The notes under the pieces are model-generated. The model saw only the letters and a list, made by a program, of their open reading frames with translations. It was not told the origin of the DNA and made no database searches. Below are positions 1 to 8,436 of a stretch of DNA of 64,000 nucleotides, one piece after another. The stretch comes from Flavobacterium sp. Root420 (GTDB taxonomy: Bacteria; Bacteroidota; Bacteroidia; Flavobacteriales; Flavobacteriaceae), in the NCBI RefSeq assembly GCF_001427905.1, contig NZ_LMEF01000008.1, positions 455 to 64,454 of the forward strand. Direction: 5' to 3'. A program made the position numbers and the translations under genes. Position 1 is the stretch's first letter. Every line of letters starts with the position of its first letter.

Positions 1-429
1 TTTACAATCTCTATTGATCAGGCTGATGGTATATTTACCACTCAGTCCATTTATCTGGAAGACAAAACAACGGGCAAGATTCAGGATCTGCAAGCAGCAA
101 ACTATACCTTTACAACTGCAATCGGGACTTTCGCAGATCGTTTCGTGCTTCGTTATACCAACAAAACACTTGGAACAGGTGATTTCGAAAATATCGAAAA
201 CGGACTTTTGATTTCAGTGAAAGATAAAACCATAAAAGTTACTTCGGCAAAAGAAAACATCAAAGAAGTTACGATTTTTGATATAAGTGGAAAAATGATT
301 TACACTAAAACGAAAGTAAATTCAAGTGAACTTCATCTATCAAACTTACAATCTGGAAATCAGGTTTTACTGGCAAAAGTAACTTTGGAAAATGATTATG
401 TTGTAACGAAGAAAGTCTTATTTCAATAA
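1..429 (+). CDS. Secreted protein, C-terminal part with type IX sorting domain (5'-truncated)
   Basis: The reading frame is open from base 1, so the start lies outside the window; 142 residues are visible. The last ~75 residues match the type A C-terminal sorting domain of the type IX secretion system: a short beta-rich module with VTIFDISGKMIY, then LSNLQSGNQVLLAKV and a final VVTKKVLFQ. Proteins with this tail cross the outer membrane through the T9SS, and the tail is then removed. The residues before it look like a repetitive beta-rich extracellular region. What the missing part does cannot be told. A strong bidirectional hairpin follows the stop. Confidence 0.88.
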   Translation, partial: FTISIDQADGIFTTQSIYLEDKTTGKIQDLQAANYTFTTAIGTFADRFVLRYTNKTLGTGDFENIENGLLISVKDKTIKVTSAKENIKEVTIFDISGKMIYTKTKVNSSELHLSNLQSGNQVLLAKVTLENDYVVTKKVLFQ

Positions 430-450
430 ATAAAAAAAACCTAAGAATAC

Positions 451-487
451 AAAAAAGTCCATTCGCCGCGACGAATGGACTTTTTTT
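451..487. terminator. Bidirectional intrinsic terminator
   Basis: The arms gtccattcg (457-465) and cgaatggac (472-480) pair perfectly over a 6-nt loop. A-run and T-run flanks let it stop transcription from both sides. It sits between the converging sorting-domain gene and the ketosynthase gene. Confidence 0.85.
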
Positions 488-507
488 GTAAAATCTAAAA
501 TCTTAAT

Positions 508-1677
508 TTATCTCTTTTCAATCAAAATACTGACAGCATTTCCGCCAAAACCAACAGCATTAATTAAAACCTTTTTGATTGATTTAGTTTGCTTTTGCTT
601 TTCTCCAAATGGAACTTCAATAAACCTATTATGTTGCATCATCAAAAGAGCTAATTCTAAACTCAATATTCCGGAAGCTCCAAACGTATGTCCAATTTTC
701 CATTTATTTGTTGTCAGTAGCGGCAGTTTTGATCCGAATACTTTTTCGATAGCACGTAATTCCGTTAAATCTCCTTTGATCGTTCCGGGAGCATGCATTA
801 CGATTGCATCAATGTCTTCTAAACTTTCACCTTTTAATGCCATTTTCATCGATTTCTGAAAACAGTCTGCTTCTGCAGAAATCGAAATATTATGTTCTAA
901 AATTTCTGTTGCATAACCAACACCTGTAATATATGCGATAGCATTGTCTTTTTCTCCAGCTTCTAAACAACAAACTGCTGCGCCTTCACCCAAAATCATA
1001 GTATTTTGAGTCTTTTCAAAATCAAAAGCGAGATTTGGCCAGCTTTCTTCTTCCTGATTAATTCGTGAATATATTTTTAAAGCTCTCATTTGAGCAATCG
1101 TAAAATCAGTCAGCGGCGCTTCACTCCCTCCTACCAAAAACTTATCAGCCATTCCGGATTTTAACCAGGCGACTCCGTTTAACAATGCATGTAGCGCTGT
1201 TGAACAAGTTATGGAATGTGAAATTTCAGGACCAACACTTTGTAAATCATGCGCAATCCAGGATGAAATATTTCCTAAAGTGGTTGTTGGAGAAGCCAAA
1301 GTCTGCGCTTTTCCGGTATCTATATACTCCTTATAATGCTTTTCGAATAAATCAGTAGCCCCGCGAGAAGATCCAATGTTTATCCCGAAGATATCATCTG
1401 AACTCCAGCCAGCTTGCTGAACTGCTTTTCGCGAAGCTGCCAAAGCAAACAACACTGAATCGTCTAAAAATTTATATTTAGGATCTGATTCCCGAATCTC
1501 AGCAACAATCTGTTTTGATTCAACGCTTAGAGCAGCAACAGATGTTTCCTGCTGATCTAAAAATTGCTTTGAAAAACAATGTTGATTATCGAGGTATTTT
1601 TGCCAAACTTCATCGATAGTATTCCCTAAAGGGGAAATAGAAGAAAAAGCGGTGATGGAGATTTTATTTGTATTCAA
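508..1677 (-). CDS. Beta-ketoacyl synthase (FabF-like) at the biotin locus
   Basis: This is a thiolase-fold ketosynthase of 389 residues, slightly shorter than FabF (~410). The condensing-enzyme triad is complete: Cys158 in SITCSTALHALLNG, His295 in VMHAPGTIKGD and His330 in KIGHTFGASG, with Lys325 five residues before it. The C-terminus NAVGFGGNAVSILIEKR is typical of the family. The enzyme should catalyse decarboxylative condensation of an acyl chain with malonyl-ACP. It is the last gene of a minus-strand series after bioD and bioA, so I infer a role in making the pimeloyl precursor. A general fatty-acid or secondary-metabolite role is also possible. A repeat-filled 217-bp gap separates it from bioA. 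Confidence 0.85.
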   Translation of the reverse strand: MNTNKISITAFSSISPLGNTIDEVWQKYLDNQHCFSKQFLDQQETSVAALSVESKQIVAEIRESDPKYKFLDDSVLFALAASRKAVQQAGWSSDDIFGINIGSSRGATDLFEKHYKEYIDTGKAQTLASPTTTLGNISSWIAHDLQSVGPEISHSITCSTALHALLNGVAWLKSGMADKFLVGGSEAPLTDFTIAQMRALKIYSRINQEEESWPNLAFDFEKTQNTMILGEGAAVCCLEAGEKDNAIAYITGVGYATEILEHNISISAEADCFQKSMKMALKGESLEDIDAIVMHAPGTIKGDLTELRAIEKVFGSKLPLLTTNKWKIGHTFGASGILSLELALLMMQHNRFIEVPFGEKQKQTKSIKKVLINAVGFGGNAVSILIEKR

Positions 1678-1705
1678 AATGTTTTTTTATGCTTGGTGTT
1701 TTTTT

Positions 1706-1796
1706 AACCGCAAAGATCGCAAAGGGTTTACGCAAAGGTCGCAAAACTTTGTAAATGTTTGAATTAATTAATTGCAAAGTTCACTAAGTTTTGTGA
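1706..1796. repeat. Intergenic word-repeat segment, cgcaaag vocabulary
   Basis: The segment holds several degenerate copies of cgcaaag, spaced about 8-12 bp apart (aaccgcaaagatcgcaaag, tacgcaaaggtcgcaaaac), followed by the opposite-sense words actttgtaaatg and agttttgtg. It is noncoding and lies between bioA and the ketosynthase gene. The same vocabulary recurs at 33742, 39616, 47825 and 53813. Confidence 0.6.
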
Positions 1797-1817
1797 AAAA
1801 TGGACCACGGATTACGC

Positions 1818-1875
1818 GGATTAAACGGATTTACGCAGATTAATAATTTGAAATCTGCGTAAATCCGTTTAATCC
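1818..1875. repeat. Perfect 24-bp inverted repeat
   Basis: The arms 1818-1841 and 1852-1875 are exact reverse complements over a 10-nt loop. Each arm is itself wordy (ggattaaacggattta..., with the word gcagatt). No T-run follows, so a classical terminator is not obvious. The vocabulary is shared with 26205-26312 and 58808-59000. Confidence 0.8.
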
Positions 1876-1894
1876 GTCAAATCTGCGGGCAAAA

Positions 1895-3166
1895 TTAAAC
1901 CATTTCTATGGCTTCTTCAATTGTTTTATATACTTTTTCTAGCTGATTATCTGTCATTATATACGGTGGCAGAATATAAACTATGTTCCCAACCGGTCTC
2001 AAAATAACCCCTTTATCAATAAAGAAGTTATATAATTTGTTTCGCATGGATCCGTAGTAACTTTCCTCTGAATCGGATTTGATTTCAACTGCAAAAATAA
2101 CTCCCAATGTTCTGGCTGTAATTACTTTTGCATGATTTTTAATTTTCTTCTGAAATGCTAAATGACTTTTATTGATTCTCTCAATATTAGTCTGCATTTC
2201 ATCCGTCTGCAATAAATCGATACTGGCCAACGCTGCTGCACAACCTGTTGGATTCGCCGTAAAAGTGTGACCATGAAATAAGGCTTTATTGATATCATCA
2301 TCATAAAAAGCATCAAAAACGTCTTGCGTAAATGTTGTAATTGCCATTGGAATTGTGCCTCCGGTTAACGCTTTCGATAAACAAATCATATCTGGATCCT
2401 CTGAAACATAATCCATTGCAAAGGTTTTACCCGTTTTACCAAAACCCGTCATGACTTCATCAGCAATTGTCAGGACTTTGTTTTCTTTACAAATCTGAAT
2501 TAATTTAGCTAATGCATCGGCTTCATACATCACCATTCCGGCCGCTCCCTGAACCAAAGGCTCAAAAATAAATCCGGCGCAATTGTGACTTTGAATTACA
2601 TTTTTCAGCGCCTCAAAACTTTTTTGTTCCTGCCCTTTAACCGGAACCGGAATTCTGACAACATCAATAAACATTCCCTGAAAGGCTTGGGTATAAAACG
2701 AAATTCCACTTGCGGCCATTGCGGCAAAAGTATCACCGTGAAAAGCATTTTCAAAAGCAATTATCGTCGTACGTTTTTCATTTTTATTGAAGAAATACTG
2801 TAAAGCCACTTTGATCGCCACTTCAACAGCCGTTGAACCATTATCTGAAAAGAAGATTTTTTGCTGATTTTTTGGCAGGATTTCCATCAATTTCTCCGCC
2901 ACTTTTATTGCCGGTTCATGGGTAAAACCGCCAAACAAAACATGTTCTAAGGTTGTTAACTGCTTATAAATCGCATCGGCAATATATTTATTACTATGCC
3001 CAAATGGGTTTACCCACCAAGAAGCAATCGCATCTATATATTCTTTATTGTTTTCATCCCAAAGCAATGCACCCTCTCCTCTGGAAATGGCAATTGGCGT
3101 TTGCGAAGTTTTGTGCTGGGTATAAGGATGCCAAAGGTATTGGCTGTCTTTTTCTGTTAAAGTCAT
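1895..3166 (-). CDS. bioA: Adenosylmethionine-8-amino-7-oxononanoate aminotransferase
   Basis: This is a class III PLP aminotransferase of 423 residues, the normal BioA length. It converts 8-amino-7-oxononanoate (KAPA) to 7,8-diaminononanoate using S-adenosylmethionine, the third of four late biotin steps. The BioA signature WHPYTQ is at residues 12-17. The phosphate-binding SDNGSTAVEVA is near 107-117, the cofactor aspartate is Asp236 in IADEVMTGFG, and the Schiff-base lysine is Lys265 in CLSKALTGG. HGHTFTANP also fits BioA. bioD lies 37 bp upstream on the same strand, so the two probably share a transcript. Confidence 0.96.
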   Translation of the reverse strand: MTLTEKDSQYLWHPYTQHKTSQTPIAISRGEGALLWDENNKEYIDAIASWWVNPFGHSNKYIADAIYKQLTTLEHVLFGGFTHEPAIKVAEKLMEILPKNQQKIFFSDNGSTAVEVAIKVALQYFFNKNEKRTTIIAFENAFHGDTFAAMAASGISFYTQAFQGMFIDVVRIPVPVKGQEQKSFEALKNVIQSHNCAGFIFEPLVQGAAGMVMYEADALAKLIQICKENKVLTIADEVMTGFGKTGKTFAMDYVSEDPDMICLSKALTGGTIPMAITTFTQDVFDAFYDDDINKALFHGHTFTANPTGCAAALASIDLLQTDEMQTNIERINKSHLAFQKKIKNHAKVITARTLGVIFAVEIKSDSEESYYGSMRNKLYNFFIDKGVILRPVGNIVYILPPYIMTDNQLEKVYKTIEEAIEMV

Positions 3167-3203
3167 TTCAATATATTTCAGATTGCTGATTTTAGATTTT
3201 AGA

Positions 3204-3824
3204 TTATTCTAACGATAGAAGATTATCTCGGAATAAATCTGCGTATTCGCGAATTACGTTTTGATCGAAATATGGTTCTTCGTCTATTCTTCCAATGCAT
3301 TTTATTCCGGTTTTATTGAGAATCAAACTTTCGGTTGATTTGTTTTTACTTCCGCTAAAGATAATTCCTGCCACTTTAAAACCTCGATTTTGAATTGCTT
3401 CAATAGTCAACAAAGTATGATTGATACTTCCTAAATAATGTCTCGAAACGACAATTACTTTATAATCGGGCTGGATCAAATCTACAATAGTTTCATTTTC
3501 ATTTAATGGAACAAAAATTCCTCCCGCACCTTCAATAACCAAATGATTTTCTGTTTTGGGTTCGTTGATTTCTTTTAAATCAATGGTAACTCCATCAATC
3601 TCTGCAGCCAAATGCGGACTTGCAGGCGTATTTAATACATAACTGTTGGGAAAGAATTGCGATTTGGAATTTGAAACTTGAGACTTTACTTTATGACTAT
3701 CCGAATTGTCTAAATCTCCTGCCTGAATCGGTTTCCAATAATCAGCTTCTAAAGCTTCAACTACTATTGCTGAAGTTATGGTTTTGCCAACATCAGTTGA
3801 AATTCCTGTTATAAATATTTTCAT
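3204..3824 (-). CDS. bioD: ATP-dependent dethiobiotin synthetase
   Basis: At 206 residues this is a standard BioD. It closes the ureido ring of dethiobiotin from diaminononanoate, CO2 and ATP. The P-loop TGISTDVGKT sits at residues 6-15, followed by WKPIQAG and the effector motif VIEGAGGIFVPL. It precedes bioA by 37 bp. The usual partner bioB is not in the window. No clear TAnnTTTG box is seen upstream; the upstream gap is a word-repeat hairpin. Confidence 0.95.
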   Translation of the reverse strand: MKIFITGISTDVGKTITSAIVVEALEADYWKPIQAGDLDNSDSHKVKSQVSNSKSQFFPNSYVLNTPASPHLAAEIDGVTIDLKEINEPKTENHLVIEGAGGIFVPLNENETIVDLIQPDYKVIVVSRHYLGSINHTLLTIEAIQNRGFKVAGIIFSGSKNKSTESLILNKTGIKCIGRIDEEPYFDQNVIREYADLFRDNLLSLE

Positions 3825-3840
3825 AGATTGTTGTTTCGCC

Positions 3841-3917
3841 GAGATTCACAGAGAAAACGCAAAGCAACACAAAGAATAAATAGTTTTGTGAATCTCTGCA
3901 TTTTCTCTGTGAGTCTC
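3841..3917. repeat. Word-repeat hairpin, cacagag vocabulary
   Basis: The outer arms 3841-3857 (gagattcacagagaaaa) and 3901-3917 pair with one mismatch. Inner words cacaaag and ttttgtg also face each other. It lies upstream of bioD and downstream of the anti-sigma-like gene, both on the minus strand. Confidence 0.7.
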
Positions 3918-3982
3918 TGTGTAATACTTTCTACAAAAATACCAATAAAACAACAAACCCATCAATTACGATGGGTTGTATT

Positions 3983-4597
3983 TTATTCTTCTTTTAATTC
4001 GTCGATTACTTTTTTGATTTCTTTGGCATATTTTCCGTAAAATTTATGAACCCACCATTCCAGGGCAATTCCCATAAAAAGCATACTAAAAACAACAACC
4101 AAAACCAATCCTGCCAATTGGTAATTGGTAATATCGCTTGCAAAAAAACCAGGAATTTTAGATAATTGAAAGTAAAAGAAACCTATTAAAAACAAAATTA
4201 AAAAAGGTGTTAATGCAAATCCGAAAGTTTTATACAATTCCATATTCAGCCTTATATCAAAATAAGTTTCATACAAACTATCCTTTGTTTTTAGCTCTAT
4301 CGAACCCAATCTCTTATAAAAGAAGTAAAGTTTTACCAGATAATAAATGCTGACAGCTGTAAAAAGACTGTAGAGCAAATAAAATAAAACCACCCCCTTC
4401 TGAGGAAAATCGAATAATAAAGGAATAAATCCCATCAACACAATTGAAATGATTTGGTAGATAAATTCATTTTTCAAATTGTATTTAATTTTATCGAGTG
4501 GCGTATTTGCCGATTGTATTTTTTCTAAATTATTTGGAAGAACTACATTTTCAGTTTGTTCATTTTTCCATGCGTTTTGTATATCGTTAAAATCCAT
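3983..4597 (-). CDS. Multi-pass membrane protein, putative anti-sigma factor
   Basis: The protein has 204 residues. A soluble stretch of ~45 residues (MDFNDIQNAWKNEQ...) is followed by about four hydrophobic segments, near residues 48-65, 68-92, 122-148 and 158-182, and a charged tail. The start overlaps the end of the sigma-factor gene by 11 bp, so the two are probably translationally coupled. A short N-terminal domain joined to membrane helices beside an ECF sigma gene fits a membrane anti-sigma protein, but I recognise no zinc anti-sigma motif. The role is inferred from position. Confidence 0.75.
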   Translation of the reverse strand: MDFNDIQNAWKNEQTENVVLPNNLEKIQSANTPLDKIKYNLKNEFIYQIISIVLMGFIPLLFDFPQKGVVLFYLLYSLFTAVSIYYLVKLYFFYKRLGSIELKTKDSLYETYFDIRLNMELYKTFGFALTPFLILFLIGFFYFQLSKIPGFFASDITNYQLAGLVLVVVFSMLFMGIALEWWVHKFYGKYAKEIKKVIDELKEE

Positions 4598-5090
4598 ATC
4601 CTTGATTTTTAATAATTTCTTTTAATTTTTCTTTTGCTCTGTTTAGTTTCACTCGCGCATTTCCTTCAGAAATTCCGAGATTCTCGCCAATTTCCTTATG
4701 CGAAAAACCTTCTAACTGATAGAAAATAATCGCTTTGTCAATTTTTTCCAGTTTCTGAACTGCTTTATAAAAATGATCCAACTGACTTTCTTTGATATGC
4801 GAATCACCTTCATCGTCTTTAATATTCTCCGAAGCAATTTCATATTTATCAACTTTCCGTTTTTCCTTTCTAAGAAAAACAATCGCTGTATTTACTGCCA
4901 CGCGATACATCCAGGTCGAAAACTGACTTTCATTCCGAAAAGTATCATAAGATTTCCAAAGCTGACAAACAATCTCCTGAAACAAATCTTGCTGATCGTC
5001 ATGATTGTCCATGTACATCTTAGAAACTTTGTACAAAATTCCTTTGTGATTTTCTATCCGATTTAAAAACTCTTGCTCTTTTTCTTTCAA
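4587..5090 (-). CDS. ECF-type RNA polymerase sigma factor
   Basis: At 167 residues it has the size and layout of a group 4 (ECF) sigma factor. Region 2 spans about residues 31-70 (DDQQDLFQEIVCQLWKSYDT, then FSTWMYRVAVNTA). Region 4 is the C-terminal helix-turn-helix, FSHKEIGENLGISEGNARVK, followed by LNRAKEKLK. It should direct polymerase to a small regulon controlled by the overlapping membrane protein. The TraB-like gene ends 7 bp upstream, so all three probably form one transcript. This unit splits the biotin genes. Confidence 0.92.
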   Translation of the reverse strand: MKEKEQEFLNRIENHKGILYKVSKMYMDNHDDQQDLFQEIVCQLWKSYDTFRNESQFSTWMYRVAVNTAIVFLRKEKRKVDKYEIASENIKDDEGDSHIKESQLDHFYKAVQKLEKIDKAIIFYQLEGFSHKEIGENLGISEGNARVKLNRAKEKLKEIIKNQGYGF

Positions 5091-5097
5091 AACAGTT

Positions 5098-5961
5098 CTA
5101 ATTCAATATTGGTTTTACACTATATCCTGATTTTCTCAATAAATTAATTACTCCTTCTTCACCTCCTAAATGTGCCGCACCAAATGCAAAAAATACACTT
5201 TCTTTTTTCATTATTTCAGGCATATTTTTTACCCAATTATTATTTCTGTTATCCAGTATAATCTTTTTAGTTTTTTCACTTGTAAATTTCTCATCTGTTG
5301 AAATAGCATACAAACCACCGATATTTTCTGATTTGTAAGCTGCTACTAACTTAGCAGTCTCTTCCGGAGTTGACTCTGCTAACATTGAAATCATTTCATC
5401 GTTTGAATAGGCATTTTCAAACATTTCAAACTGAGATTTAACGGTTTCTAATCCTCCTATCTCAATATTGCGTTTTTTAGTCTGTTCTATAAAGTCCATT
5501 TCATAAAATTTCAAATCCGTGCAGCCAAAAGTCTTCATCGAAATTAAACTCATTACTGTCAATAAACTAAAACTATCTACTTGCTGAACGGTCATTCCGG
5601 TTGTCTTTTTCAAAATTGCATCAAGTCTTGTCAATTCCTCCGGAATCAATTTTTTACTCAAAGGTTCTTTTCCCATTGCCATTTTTTGCATCTCTGTCAT
5701 TTCATTTGGGTCTGCAAAATTGATTTCTAAAACTAATTTATTAGAAGCTTCGAATGCTTTTTTTGTTTTTTCTGAAAGAAAATAATCGCCACCGCAAATC
5801 ATATGAATGGTTCCGTACAAATAAGACGGTTTTGATAATCCGTTTCCGGAAACTTCCCACAAAAGTGAATTTTCTAGTTTTGGAGATTTAGTTTGTGCCT
5901 GGGTTGACAAACTAAAAATAATGGCAATTACTGTAAGTACTGATTTGAATAAATTTTTCAT
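5098..5961 (-). CDS. TraB/GumN family protein, secreted
   Basis: The protein has 287 residues and an N-terminal signal peptide (LTVIAIIFSLSTQAQ). Both family signatures are present: YLYGTIHMICGGD near residue 48, and FFAFGAAHLGGEEGVINLL near residue 260, each carrying a histidine after a glycine-rich turn. TraB/GumN proteins are thought to be Tiki-like metalloproteases; activity of this one is unproven. It is the first gene of the sigma-factor unit, so it may feed the signal or belong to the regulon. Confidence 0.87.
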   Translation of the reverse strand: MKNLFKSVLTVIAIIFSLSTQAQTKSPKLENSLLWEVSGNGLSKPSYLYGTIHMICGGDYFLSEKTKKAFEASNKLVLEINFADPNEMTEMQKMAMGKEPLSKKLIPEELTRLDAILKKTTGMTVQQVDSFSLLTVMSLISMKTFGCTDLKFYEMDFIEQTKKRNIEIGGLETVKSQFEMFENAYSNDEMISMLAESTPEETAKLVAAYKSENIGGLYAISTDEKFTSEKTKKIILDNRNNNWVKNMPEIMKKESVFFAFGAAHLGGEEGVINLLRKSGYSVKPILN

Positions 5962-6010
5962 TTTGTTGATTGATTAAAGTTATTGATTGATTTGATGATT
6001 AAAACTCCTG

Positions 6011-6202
6011 TTATTGCTTACTGTATTTTTTTTTTATTGAAGCAAAAGTTGCTACAAGCAGACAAATAATGATAATAAATAGATGGGGATATGGCTTACC
6101 ATACATATGATGGTTTACTACTGAATACGTTAGCTGTAATGAGATTAAAAAAAGCAATACATTACAAATGATTTTTTTTACTGAAGTGATTATAGTTTTC
6201 AT
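6011..6202 (-). CDS. Small membrane protein, hypothetical
   Basis: A 63-residue reading frame with two hydrophobic segments (about residues 10-28 and 41-55) and a basic C-terminus (ASIKKKYSKQ). No family is recognised. It lies 49 bp upstream of the TraB-like gene on the same strand. Its length, composition and clean intergenic position favour a real gene, but the evidence is thin. Confidence 0.42.
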   Translation of the reverse strand: MKTIITSVKKIICNVLLFLISLQLTYSVVNHHMYGKPYPHLFIIIICLLVATFASIKKKYSKQ

Positions 6203-6304
6203 AAATATTTTGGTTTATTTGATTACGACTCGTAAGTAATCGAATAATCAAAACGTTACAAAAAAATTAATCTTTTTTAAAAATGTGAGGGAATTCAACT
6301 ATTA

Positions 6305-6384
6305 CACAGAGATACACAAAGCAAAAAAACAGAGATTCACAAAAAATCTTCGTGATTCTCTGTGTTACTTTGTGTATCTCTGTG
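6305..6384. repeat. Word-repeat hairpin, cacagag vocabulary
   Basis: The outer arms 6305-6321 (cacagagatacacaaag) and 6368-6384 are perfect complements over 17 bp. An inner pair, acagagattcac against gtgattctctgt, has one mismatch, giving a stem of about 80 nt. It begins 8 bp past the bioF stop, downstream of bioF on its strand. Confidence 0.82.
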
Positions 6385-6391
6385 GAATAAT

Positions 6392-7534
6392 TTAAACTAT
6401 AAAGACGAAATCTCTCAGAAGTTCTAAAACCTGATTGATTTCTTCTTCAGAATTATAGCTATGAATACAAAAACGCAAACGTTCCTGACCTTCCGGAACG
6501 GTTGGAGAAAGAATTGGTTTTACATCAAAACCTTTATCCTGTAATTGTTGTGCCAATTGTTTTACTTTTTCATTCCCGGGAACAATGGCAGATTGTATTG
6601 CCGATTTACTTCGGACAAACATTGGCTTTAAGCCTAACAAATTTTTCTGCTGATTGAAGAACACAATGTTTTGACGCAGTTTCTCAATGTTTTCCTTTTC
6701 AATTTCCAAATGCTGATAAGCCAATAAAATGGTGGCAACAGAATGTGGAGACAATCCTGTTGTATAAATAAAACTTCGGGCGAAGTTTATCAGATATTCT
6801 TTAAGTTCAAGACTTCCTAAAACCACTGCTCCGTGACATCCCAAACCTTTCCCGAAAGTCATAATTCGGGCAAAAATTCTATGATGTAAGTTTAGATATT
6901 GTGTCAGGCCTTCCCCCTTCTCACCAAAAACGCCAAGAGTGTGGGCTTCATCAACCACCAAATAACAATTGTACTTTTCTGAAAGCGTTACCAGTTCTTC
7001 CAGATTTGGACTGTCGCCATCCATAGAAAAAACAGTTTCCGTAACGATATAGACATTTGTGTTTGGAAATTTTAAGATAAGATGCTCTAAATCTTCAAAA
7101 TCATTGTGGTTGAATTTATATGATTTGGCATTCGACATTATGATTCCGTCCCTAATTGAAGCGTGACTTAGTTCATCATACAAAATAACATCGTTTCGTT
7201 GCGGTACAGCGCTAAAAAAACCAACATTGACATCATAACCCGAATTAAAAATCAAAGCCGATTCAGCGTCTTGAAATTCAGCAATAAAAGTTTCAGCTAT
7301 TTGATACAAAGAATGGTTACCGGAAATTAATCGGGAACCCGTCGCCCCATTTTGAATAATCTCATTTTCGATTAAATAATGATGTGCCATTTTGAAAATA
7401 GCTTCCGATCTTGAAAACCCAATATAATCGTTTGAAGAAAAATCGACAAGATTATTAAAACTTGGCAATTGTCTTAGCGCGTTATTTTGCTTTCGGGTTT
7501 CAAGCTTTTGAATAAGATTTTCAGGTAATTTCAT
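6392..7534 (-). CDS. bioF: 8-amino-7-oxononanoate synthase (KAPA synthase)
   Basis: An alpha-oxoamine synthase of 380 residues that condenses pimeloyl thioester with alanine to give KAPA, the BioA substrate. The family landmarks are FSSNDYIGFS near residue 32, ATGSRLISGN near 64, His124 in DELSHASIRDG, Asp195 and His198 in VVDEAHTLGVFG, and the PLP lysine Lys229 in TFGKGLGCHGAV. Related alpha-oxoamine synthases (Kbl, Spt) look similar, but nearby bioA and bioD support BioF. The start codon lies only 5 bp after a good -7 promoter box, so its mRNA may be leaderless. Confidence 0.9.
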   Translation of the reverse strand: MKLPENLIQKLETRKQNNALRQLPSFNNLVDFSSNDYIGFSRSEAIFKMAHHYLIENEIIQNGATGSRLISGNHSLYQIAETFIAEFQDAESALIFNSGYDVNVGFFSAVPQRNDVILYDELSHASIRDGIIMSNAKSYKFNHNDFEDLEHLILKFPNTNVYIVTETVFSMDGDSPNLEELVTLSEKYNCYLVVDEAHTLGVFGEKGEGLTQYLNLHHRIFARIMTFGKGLGCHGAVVLGSLELKEYLINFARSFIYTTGLSPHSVATILLAYQHLEIEKENIEKLRQNIVFFNQQKNLLGLKPMFVRSKSAIQSAIVPGNEKVKQLAQQLQDKGFDVKPILSPTVPEGQERLRFCIHSYNSEEEINQVLELLRDFVFIV

Positions 7535-7539
7535 AAAAA

Positions 7540-7571
7540 CAAAGTTATGGAATTGAAATTAAATTAAACAA
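7540..7571 (-). promoter_or_regulatory. Bacteroidota-type promoter of bioF
   Basis: Read on the minus strand, a TTG (7571-7569) is followed after 21 bp by TAACTTTG (7547-7540), matching the TAnnTTTG -7 box. The ATG of bioF begins at 7534, so transcription would start at or within a few bases of the start codon. The -33 element overlaps the stem of the upstream gene's terminator. Confidence 0.55.
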
Positions 7572-7599
7572 ACAGCGGGTTTGATGTTGCCCGCTGTTT
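7570..7599 (-). terminator. Terminator of the NAD(P)-binding protein gene
   Basis: The arms aaacagcggg (7570-7579) and cccgctgttt (7590-7599) pair perfectly over a 10-nt loop just after the gene ending at 7612. The following T-run is weak. Confidence 0.65.
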
Positions 7600-7611
7600 T
7601 CTAATTGATTA

Positions 7612-8250
7612 TTATATTGCACTAATAAATGGTGATTCTCTGCTGTATTTAGATTCCAGCATTTCGGTTATCATAAAATTGACAATATCATTTGCGCTTA
7701 TTTTATCTCCCAGGCAATCTTCTAAATTAACTGAAATTTCAGTACTTTCATCCATAAATTCAATAAACGGAACCCGAACCTGAGTCCAATTTACATCACT
7801 TGCAATCAAAAAATCATACGCTTTTTGTCGATCTTCCTGAATTATTGGGAAATTGGCTTTCATCCAATCTGTTGCCATCATTGTTTTGAGGCTTTTTTTA
7901 TCAAATGGAGTATCAATATTAAGTCCGGCCAGCAGAATATATCTTTCAATTCCATAATCCTTCATTACTTTCAAGATATTGCTTGTTGCCAAACTTGCTA
8001 CAAGCGGTTCGTCTTTTCGCTGTCCCACCGTACTCAAAATAGCCTGACAATCTTTTAATAATAATTTAATAGAATTGAGATCGAGTGCATCTCCTTGAAT
8101 AATTTCGATTTGCGAACTCTGAATGGTAAAACTTTCAGGATTTCTAAGCAAAAGTTTTATACTAAATTTCTGTTTCAACAACTGGTCTACAAGAAATTTC
8201 CCAGTTCTTCCGCCACCGCCTAATACGGCCACTTTATTTATATTTTTCAT
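7612..8250 (-). CDS. NAD(P)-binding atypical SDR (NmrA/YwnB-like)
   Basis: The protein has 212 residues. An N-terminal Rossmann fold carries the dinucleotide motif VAVLGGGGRTGKFLV (near residues 8-22), and a conserved GDALDLNSI follows the third strand. Single-domain proteins of this kind belong to the atypical SDR group (NmrA-like, TrkA-type NAD-binding); many act as redox sensors or reductases. No substrate can be assigned. It is a separate unit with its own terminator. Confidence 0.83.
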   Translation of the reverse strand: MKNINKVAVLGGGGRTGKFLVDQLLKQKFSIKLLLRNPESFTIQSSQIEIIQGDALDLNSIKLLLKDCQAILSTVGQRKDEPLVASLATSNILKVMKDYGIERYILLAGLNIDTPFDKKSLKTMMATDWMKANFPIIQEDRQKAYDFLIASDVNWTQVRVPFIEFMDESTEISVNLEDCLGDKISANDIVNFMITEMLESKYSRESPFISAI

Positions 8251-8436
8251 TATATCTTCTTTTAAAATTTGACAATATTAATTCACGCTTTATCAAAGTG
8301 ACAAAACGGAAATGATAAAAGCTTACTGAGTTTTTATCTTTGAAATCAATATTTTATAAAGAGATTTTAATACTGCAAAAATATAGAATTGTGGTAAATA
8401 AAAAAAGCTATCTAACGCATCGGATGGGTTTTTCCT

